Below, piece after piece: positions 50,101 through 60,700 of a DNA stretch of 64,000 bases. A program made the translations under genes and the position numbers. The notes beneath the pieces were generated by a model. The model was given only the letters and a program-made list of their open reading frames with translations. It ran no database searches and was not told the DNA's origin. Position 1 is the stretch's first letter; every line of letters starts with the position of its first letter. Origin of the DNA: Leptidea sinapis (lineage: Eukaryota; Arthropoda; Insecta; Lepidoptera; Pieridae); assembly GCF_905404315.1 (NCBI RefSeq), contig NC_066269.1:1116001-1180000 (forward strand). The letters run 5' to 3'.

Positions 50101-53100
50101 GGTTTGTAATTTGTTTGTAAAAATTCCCTTATGCCCTTTACATCGCGACCGATACACCTTATAGGAATAATACATTGTTCATCAAGGAAATGTTAGTTAT
50201 TCCTACGAGGGTGTTGTTTGCATGCAGAATACGAAGCCGAGGGTCTCGATACAACCTAATGAGAATATAACATTGTTCATCTAGGAAATAATAATTATTA
50301 CTAAGAAGGTCCCCCAAAAAACCCCATTTGTCGTATCACCGCTCTTCGACAACACTTCTAAGCCTCGCCTAGTATCGGAATACTGGGTCTCCACCTGATT
50401 CCTGCCGCCGCATTCCACCTTCGCACGACACGCCACAAGTTAGGATATCATCCTCACCATCTGAATGTGTGGCGCTCCTCCACAGTGCGGTTTTCAAGGA
50501 ACTTTCTTCCACGTACTACAAAGCTGTGGAATGAGCTTCCTTGTGCGGTGTTTCCGGGACGATACGACATGGGTACCTTCAAAAAAGCGCGTACACCTTC
50601 CATAAAGGCCGGCAACGCTCCTGTGATTCCTCTGGTGTTGCAAGGGATTGTGGGCGGCGGTGATCACTTAACAACAGGTGACCCGTACGCTCGTTTGTCC
50701 TCCTATTCCATAAAAAAAAGGTGCTCTTTGAATGCACAAGGCTCAGCTGAGGGTTTAAATACACCCTAATTGAATCGCAATTTACCGCGGGTACTAACAT
50801 TTTATGAAATAAATTCTATCAAAGATATGAAGTCTAACGTATTGTAACTCTGTTATTGTTACAGGTGAACATGCGAAATAAAAAGAAGAGACCATTAGGA
50901 CAGTGTGATGGTGGGCTGGAGCAGGAACGACCCATGTCCTGGGAGGGAGAGCTATCTGACTCGGATATGGTTATAGACACTAGCGTTAACAATGGTAGGT
51001 TGTTATCACGACTATATGGCAGACTGTGTTTCTCCGGAGCATAAAAATAATAGGGAAGTCCGAGTGTTGCAAGTGGCTACTAAGAACATTTACCAGTTAG
51101 AGGCTCCTTTGCACAGGATACCGGCTAGATTATGGGTATGGTACCCATAAACGGCGCATATTTCTGCCGTGAAGCAGTTATGTGTAAATATTATTGTGTT
51201 TCGGTCTGAAGGGCGCCGTAGCTAGTGAAAGTACTGGGGAAATGAGACTTAACATTATATGTCTCAACGTGACTAGCGCAAATGTAGTGCCGCTCAGAAT
51301 TTTTGGGTTTTTCAATCATTGTGTGTTGCCAGCCAGACTTACGGTACGCAGACGTGGTTGCTAACTATAGGCCTGATGAGAAAGCTCATGGTCGCTTAGA
51401 GGGCTAAGGAGAGGTCTATGGCTAACCATAACCATAACGAAAACTCTAAAGTTTTCGCGCGAGATCGAATCAGAAATGAAGAGATCCGTAGGAGAACTAA
51501 AGTTACCGATACAACCCAAATGATTGCGGAACTGAAGTGGCATTGGGCAGTGCACATAGTTCGAATGGCGACCACGTACCGGAAGACGTAGTGTTCCAGA
51601 CGCTCCCCCTATGCCTCTGGAGAACAAGATACTTACATTTGAAGAGATACTCGTAGAATTGCAATCAATTGAAGTCAATTTGTGGTAACTCTTTCAGACG
51701 AGACGAGTAACTCAGTGGATCTGCAGTCGTCTCGAGACTCCATTGATACGCTCCGCAACGTGACGATAAAGACAGAGGCGGTGAAGAGTGAACCCTTCCA
51801 GAGCCTCGACGATGGCAGAGTCCTGGACCTCAAGTACCCCGCGCCACTCCAGTCTCACCAGCGTAGTCTCAGCATGAATAGGGTACAGACCATTATTTAT
51901 AAATTCAAAGTCAAATTAACATTATTCAATTAGTCTTAAACTAAGCGCTTTTGAATCGTCATTATAAATATTTCTTTTAATTTACTGAATCTACCATATT
52001 ATGTTCGGAAAAATAGAACTCGTGAGAAGAACATACAAGAAACTCAACGGCCACTCTTTTCAATTAAATAGAGTATTTTAAAATAGCTGTAATATACAAA
52101 ACAAATTATTATAAATCGTGTTTGCTAAAACCGTTTTAATATCAAATAATATATTACATAAAAAGTTATAAAGTGTATAGATATTAATTATGGTATATTG
52201 GATGCATAAAGCTTTTGAGCTTGAATTCATTGTTTGTGTAAGGATGGTTCGTTCACATGATGATCGTTATTCCTGTCATTATTGGTAATCGCATCCAAAA
52301 AATACAATGATTTTTTAACTATAACAGGTCGACTTGAAACTGAACATAAAGAAATTAACATATAACAATAATGATTTTTACTCACCAAGATCAGAGATAA
52401 ATAAACTCTTTAATCATTGTTTAAAAAAAAAGTAAATAATGGTTGAATTATTTTAATTTTGCAAGTTATACTTCTTTTGGCGTGTTAAAGAAAAATTATC
52501 AGAGTGAATTTGTACGATGCGCGCGCACACCGTCACGTGAATACGACACCCTGATGTTAGCTGGTCAACTAGACCATTTGTATCAAACTTCAGCTACCAA
52601 GCCTCTTGTAACTCATATGTCTACTGAACCACAACCATTGGACGATATCTAAAATAAAATTCAATATTAAATTTACATACGTGATTAAAAAAAATCTTTC
52701 TTGTTCTGTTAAAGTAATTTAATTATATTCAATTACACAGTATTTTAACTAAATTTATATATAAATAATAATATTTTCATTAGTTGTATTTAATACCTTC
52801 TTTATTACATTCATAATATTGTTTTATCTATATGTATATTATGACTGTTCATTGTCAGTACATTTATGTAAAATTAATATACGTTCACAAAAATCGTCAC
52901 CTTTTTGCTCTTAATAGTGATTTTCATTATTATAACACTAGAAAAAAGGGATTGCTTGTAACTAATTCTAGTAGGCTTCATAAGATACATATAAGCTTTA
53001 AGGGTAAATGTATACACTTTTATAATAAAGACCCAGCCATTCTTCAGGCATTATCTTTAAATAAATTTACATGATGTATAAAAAAAAATGGCTTTGTCGT

Positions 53101-54708
53101 AAATCCTATTACATCACAGCTGAATATTTAAGTGATCGGACAGCCTGGGACTAGACTATGATTATTTTATAGCAATAGCAATGACAATACAATATTGTAT
53201 ATTTTTATTGTTTCCGAAGCGGTAGTAGTATCTAGTATATTAGAAATGACATCACAAAGAATTCTAACGGAATCAATTTTGAGAAAATAAATGCTTTTTA
53301 CTATTTAGGAATAATTTTTTTTATGGATGTTTGTTTTAGTAAGCTAAAGAAGAATAACTATTATCTTGTAATATATGTTGATATGTGGTATTCGTGTTAG
53401 TTTTCTGTGCTTCTATATTATGTAAACGTATTCTTTCATGCCAAATCTCACACTTTTGTTTAAAGGTTTGTTTTTTTTCACTTTTATGTACAAATTAATG
53501 AAACAAAAGTACTGAAATATTGCGACTTGTGTTCTCTCAAAAATGGATTCAATAAGTTGGCAAAAACAACATGGCGTGTAACCGAAAATCGTGACGACAT
53601 TGCTATAAAATGTCTCTCATACGTTGATTAGAAGTTTCACTTCAAAAATAAATAAATGCAAACGTTAACGAGTGTAGTTAATACGTCACTCCGAATTCAC
53701 AGTAGATAAGTGAATGCGAGCATTTCATGAACATCCCTACTAATATTATAAATGTTAATTGTAAGTTTGTTTGTTACGCTTTTACGTCGGACCTACTGAA
53801 CCGCTTTTGATGAAATTTGCTACAGCGATAGACTAGAGCTTAGGAAAGGTCATAGGATATATTTTTTCCCGGAAAAGTCCATGGTTCCCGCGGGATTTGT
53901 GAAAATAACTGAAATTCACGTCGATGAGCTATAACTATACCAATAGTTATGGTTTAGTTTCCCATAGCAATCTTCCTCGAAATAAAATTCATATAATATG
54001 TTGAGAATGGGACCGAATACGGGAATCGGAAAGGGAATAGGACGTGAGATAATCTTCAATTCCAAACTTGTATATTATTTTTAAAAACCCTTTATCTGCG
54101 TGGACGAAGTCGCGGGCATCAGCTAGTATGAAATAAAACCAACTATAAACCATATGACATTTATAACAAATTAGTCTTGTTTTGAAAAATACTAAGCGAC
54201 AAAGCACATAATAATATTTTAATTACAAATTCAGGCCATAGAAAGTTGACTTATAATTAATGGCGAGATCAGCATTAATATCCTAGACATTGCTAATATC
54301 ACAAACCTGTTTACGTCTAGACAATATCGTTTGTATAATTGTGTTTGTGAATGGCTAAGTTTAGATTTCGTGTGATAAAGTTCTAATTTGAACGGGCGTA
54401 CCGTTACAGAGATATGTTTACGTCTGTTATCGAATTTGTGTGTATCTAAATAGCTTATTAGAATGTAAATCAAATGATGTTTTAATTTAATTTGCGTCGT
54501 TTTTATGATGTTAAGAGCTGATTAGTTATTGGAATCGATCGGTAAAGCCGTTTAAAAGCTATTCCTCAAAAAATCACATATGATAAAAAAATATCGTAGT
54601 TTTTATCACGTCCGAATTGTATTAAAATTAAGCTAGGTCAAGCCCATTCGAATGGCGCCAACCGCAACCGATCAAAAGTTATAAAAGGTTTACATACATC
54701 CATACACA

Positions 54709-54755
<47 letters not shown>

Positions 54756-57700
54756 ACACATTCATAAATACAGTCAGACGTACGGACACCATCGCGGGAA
54801 TAGTCAGGGAAGCTTCATAGGATAATAAAACGTCGAGATCTGATGAAAATCGATTTTCGAAAACGGGGTAAAACCAATAACTTACCGAATTTTCGATAAT
54901 TTTCTTAGCGAGAATTTAAAAGAAATAATTTGAATTGCCACGCCTACCTTGAACCATGAAGGTTCTTAAAACCATTAAGTTATGATAACGATTCTCGCTT
55001 CGGGAAACATTCAAGTTGATAAACATAATAGCTTTATGGGTAAATGTATGTACACTATTATAATAAAGTCCCAGCCACTGGTCTGGCATTTTCTATTATT
55101 ACATTTAATTGTTTTATTAAAAAATGGCTCTGTCGTAAATCCTCCTACTCCACAGCTGAATATCTAAGAGATCCGACAGTATGGGACTATATTATGATTC
55201 TTTTATAGCAATAATAATGACAAAATACAATACAATATTTTTTTTTGATTAAAAAACAAATTTGATTAAAAAGAGCGCAACAAAAAAATGCTTGCAGAGT
55301 TTCTTGCGCCGCTTCTTCTCTCTCAGAGCACCATTTGTTTCCGAAGCGGTTACTACCGCTACTACTGTGTCTAGTATATTATTAGAAATGACATCAAAAA
55401 GAATTCTAAAGGAATTCAAGAAAAATTGTGATTTGAATTCATTCAATTTAAGAAGAAAGAATAAAATGTACGTGCCGTTTAAAAAGATAGATAGAGATAA
55501 GGACTCCTTCATAGGTATTCTAGTACAGTATACTAGGACTCACTAAACACAAATTCAAGAAGTATACAATAAAGCTTCTTTAACAAACAAGATAAAATAG
55601 TATCGTAGATTATATAGAAGACTAGTGGACCCAACAGACGTTATCCTGTACACACGCCTTAAATTTGAAAAATCGGTCCAGCCGTTAGGAGGAGTTCACT
55701 AACATACACATGAGCAGGAGAATTATATAATATGGACGGAATTGAGAATCTAAACCAATCTCAAATTCACTGAAACAAACAAAAAAATCATCAAAATCGG
55801 TCCAGCCGTTAGGAGGTAGTTTAATTGTGAATCTAAACCATTCTCGAATCCACCTGAAGACACACACTAATCTCAAATTCACTGGAACACACAAAAATAT
55901 CATCAAAATAGGTCCAGCCGTTTAGGAGGTAGTACAATTATGAATCTAAACCATCCTCGAATCCACCTGAAGACACACAGAAAGTTTCATCAAAATCGGT
56001 CCAGCCGTCTAGGAGGAGTTCAGTGACATACACACGCACACAAGAAATATATATATTAAGACTAGTGGACCCAACAGACGTTGTCCTGTCGGAAATTTCG
56101 GACACACGTCTTAAATATGAAAAATCGGTCCAGCCGTTAGGAGGAGTCCACTAAAATACACTATATGGACGGAATTGAGAATCTAAACCAATCTCAAATA
56201 CACTGGAACACACAAAAATATCATCAAAATCGGTCTAGCCGTTTTGGAGGTAGTTCAATTGTGAATGTAAACCATTCTTGAATCCACCCGAAGACACACA
56301 TCAATCTCAAATTCACTGGAACACACAAAAATCTCATCAAAATCGGTCCAGCCGTCTAGGAGGAGTTCAGTGACATACACACGCACACAAGAATTATATA
56401 TATAAAGATAATGATGCATGGATCTTGTCTGTATTGTTTAATACAGTATTAAATAGGTATAAGTTGTTATATGATTAAGATGGGCTGGTAGTTTCTTATC
56501 AGTTCTTCTCCCCATGTCAAAGCCCCTTTACGAACTGATGTAGCTTTATGATGTTTACCAAGTGTTGTTGCAATATATGTTATTGTCACTCCTTATGGTA
56601 TATAATTCTCTATGGGCACATAGCTCTTCGGACAGATGGCCGTTGGGGCAGTAAACTCCTCGAATGGCCACCACGTACCGGAGGACGCAGTGTTGGTAGG
56701 TCCACAACAAGATGGACCGACGATCTGGTCAAGATCGCCGGAATACGGTGGATGAGGGCAGCGCAGGACCGATCGTCATGGCGATCTTTGGGGGAGGCCT
56801 TTGTCCAGCAGTGGAAGTCTTCCGGATGAAATGATGATGATGGTGGTAAATAAATATAATTGTATTTGTATCTCGTCTCCAGATATCAGTGCTGACGGAC
56901 ACGTCCCCCGTGCCGCTGGCCAGACGGCCCTCCTCCCCCACCAGTAGCGCCAAGTCTCTGGCGCTCTCTGACCAGTACGCGGACTACATGACCACCACTG
57001 CAATGCCGACCGTTACATCCAACTCAATGACCGAAGTGCAGAACTTAACCATTAAGAAGGAAACGCACTTGTCAGGTGAGGGTTTCATTTTATTAGCAAA
57101 GTGACAGAATGACCACAGACACAAACACTTTGTTTTTTTTTACTAAAATAAGGGACAAGACGAGCAGGACGATGAGCTGATTGTAATTGATACGTCTTGC
57201 CCATTACAATGCAGTGCCGCTCAGGATTCTTGAAATAGCCAAAAATTCTGAGCGGCACTTCAGTTGCGCTCGTCACCTTGAGACATAAGATGTTAAGTCA
57301 CATTTGCACAGTAATTTCACTAGCTACGGTGCCCTTCAGACAGAAACACAGTAATGTTTACACATAACTGCTTCACAGCAAAATATGTAATCAGGCATTC
57401 TCAAACTACTGCTTTGCTTGCTCCGCGAGTTCCCTAGCCAGTCGTTACTATACACCTTCACACGATGGCGCGGTTTTGCAATTGACCTTTTTTTTGCAAA
57501 ATGACTAGGTAACGCGATAGTACGCGTATATAGCCTATTCTATTTTTGTAGCATCTTAAAATAAGCCATGTTTGACATTTGTATTGAAAAAGATATTTAT
57601 CACCTTACAAATAAATACACTTAAGGTAGTTATTACTTTTACTTTATTTCTGAGGGGCGCCGTAGCTAGTGAAATTACTGGGCACTTACTTATGTCTCAA

Positions 57701-60700
57701 TGTGACGAGCGCAATTGAAGTGCCGCTCAGAATTTTTGGGCTAATCAAGAATCCTGAGCGGCACTGCATTGTAATGGGCAGGGCGTATCAGCTACCGTCG
57801 CTGAACGTCCTGCTCGTTGCGTGCCTTATTGTCATAAAAAATGTATAGTGCGACGTAAATGATTTTGTATTTTTTTTTTGATTTGTAACAGCTGCTGTCA
57901 TGTCGTTTTTAGAACTGAAATGCGAGCCGTTGGGGATGGAGAAACTGTTGGGAGTGCACGGATCCCCGCTTCTAGGTCGGCTTCCTCGTGTGCAATCCAG
58001 CGCGAGTACAGATTCTGCAGTACATTCCATGTATGCACACAGGTAAGGGGATTTTATTGTTAACATTATCAGTCTACTCATCAACCTTATAACTCAGTAC
58101 TAGAAAACATCTTACTTATATGTATATTCGGAATGAAGTAAAACAAAGACGTTCAAAGAGAATAGACCGACATACAATCTATTACTATGAAGTCTGCGTC
58201 AACCAATTATTGCAGGGCATATAGGCGTGGCCGGCATGACGCGATCAAAACAAACCAATCACATCACTTCCCGCCAAAAGCGGTATAATAGAACTGTATG
58301 TTATATGACTAAGTTCTATGATAATTGTCTTGTTTTAAAGCCCAGAAGCTCTCATGAGTTGGTAGCATTATACACAATACCATACTTTTAAATTATTAAG
58401 TAAAGTAAGTAATTTTTAAGCAGGTAATAGCAGTGTAATAAGTGGTATTAAAACACGAATGTGGGTGTGAGTCATAATAGTATCACATGAGTGTTTTTAA
58501 TACATAATTATCAACAGTTGCATACAAGACTTTATCTCCACCCATAATATGAATCCTCTATAAAAGATTCTGAAACAGTAAGCTTACTGCCAACACTAAA
58601 AAAGCCAGTCCCAGTAACCATAATATCATCCAAAAGAGATTTATTATGAAAACGGATGATGACACTCGTTTGGATGATGTCTACAATAATTCTTTTAACA
58701 TACTACTACACGGCCGTATTATCTCTGGACCTCGCTGAAACGTGAAGCCACCCCCCGTTCAACTTTCATGCTTGGGTATTCTTTTTTATGACAATAAGGG
58801 ACGAGACGAAGAGGATTAGCTAATGGTATTTGAAAACCTGTTCATTACAATGCATTGCCAATCAGGATTCTTGAAAAATCCAAAAATTCCAAGCGGCACT
58901 ACATTTGCGCTCTTCACATTGAGACATAAGATGTTAAGTCTCATTTGCTAAGTAATTTCACTAGCTACGGCACCCTTCAGATGCTTACACATTACTGTTT
59001 CACGGCAGATGTGTGATCAGGTATTCTCAAACTACTGCTTTGCTTGCAGTGTATACAGCAGCCCCTCCGCAAGTCCCCGAGCCAGTCGTCACTACACACC
59101 TTCGTTGTCCAGAAACAACAGTGACGCGTCACATTCCTCGTGCTATTCCTACAGCTCCGAGTTCTCCCCAACTCACTCCCCGGTGCAGGTAACTATTGGT
59201 TTTGGTAATAATTTTTTTAAAGAGGGCGCCCGATTTGATAGCTGACGGTCGCTTAGAGGGCAATGGATAGGGCTATTCTCGGAGTTTCCCTGCCAGATCG
59301 AATCAGAAATGAGGAGATCCGTAGGAGAACCAAATTCATCGACATAGCCAATGATTGCGAAACTGAAGTGGTAGTGGGCAGGGACATAGTTGGACAGACA
59401 GGTAGCCGGTGGCGCTGAAAAGTCCTCGAAAGGCGATCCCCGTACCGGAAGATGCAGTGTTTGTAGGCCCCACAAAATGGACCGACGATCGCCGGAATAC
59501 GTTTGTTCAGTAGTGGACGTCTTCCGGCTGATGATGATGAAGAGGGGGCAAATGTTTAATAGACTCACGACGTGAGGCGACCCCCCATGGACGTCCTTAC
59601 AACCAGGGGTCAAGAGATGCATTGCCAGCCTTTAAGGTATATGCTCTATGCTTCAAAATCCCAGAGTCGCATGAGTTCGGGATAACTGCAGCCGGTAATT
59701 GATTGAATCACACAGGCTGTGCGAGCCAAGAGGTTTCTCCTTAAACGTGTGAAATATCGCATTTTGACATTAATGTCCGGTGGTGGAGTTCGCCTGCTAG
59801 TATCAACCCAAGCAACGATATATGTACGGTAGAAGATGCACACACAACCCACATCTCTTCGCAACGCCAAAGAATCAAGTCGATCGCAGATGACTTGATC
59901 GTCAATGATTCGAGCCGCTATTCGTTGTATGCGGCTAAATGAAAGAAGCTGGTACTGAAGGAACCCGCCCAGAGGTGAGAACAGTACTGCCTGCAAGCGC
60001 TTCGTATAGTTGCAGGCGGTAGCTTGCAATAAAGTACTGTCTCACACAATCTTTTTAGCGGCCAATTTGGTCGTCTTTTCCAAGTGACTCACTATTTTAA
60101 CCCCAGAACAATGTAATGCAGGCAACAATAAATCACTGCAACTATCATTCTCAAGAGTGTTGTCATGCAATCACACAGAAACTTAGAGCTACTACTCGGT
60201 TAAATCACGAAAATGTACAAATTGTTAACAAACGCGTTGTGTGGGAAAATTTATTATAACGTCAATGATTTAATGATACCACAGACTGGGAATATAGCGA
60301 TAACCCTCAGGTTCTTTAATTATTAATGTTTATTGTACGAAATTACAAATATTGTAACAAAATAAAAAAAACCAGCTGAGAATCTTGTGCCCGTTCTTCT
60401 CAGATCTGCGACATACTTTTTCGAATGGGTGGTTGTCGTTTGATAAGTGATTTTAAATCGTATTTCGAATAAAAATATGATCGTTTCGACCCAGATGAGA
60501 ACCTAAATTGAGTTTACTTTAAAAAATAAAAACGGTGCTACTGACAACAAGTGAAATATTTAATTCACCATAAGAAGTTTTCACTTCAATCTAAATCTTT
60601 CATTTTGGCAGTGGGTTGAAATTTGTTTTAAGGTCGAAAAGGAACGCGATTTTTTAAAATTACCAAATAACGTACACCACAAAAATTTTAGGGTTCCTTT

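Noticed and set aside
52443..52652. 69-codon open frame in Hr39 intron 4
   Set aside because: Not in the path of in-phase exons and no resemblance to Hr39 or other families. Possibly part of an old retrotransposon.
55249..55546. Overlapping 87- and 94-codon frames on both strands
   Set aside because: They cover the 3' untranslated part of a LINE fragment, which recurs at 53200 without those frames.
55621..56408. CRISPR-like spaced repeats
   Set aside because: The repeats are Helitron interior units of unequal spacing in an animal genome; no cas genes.
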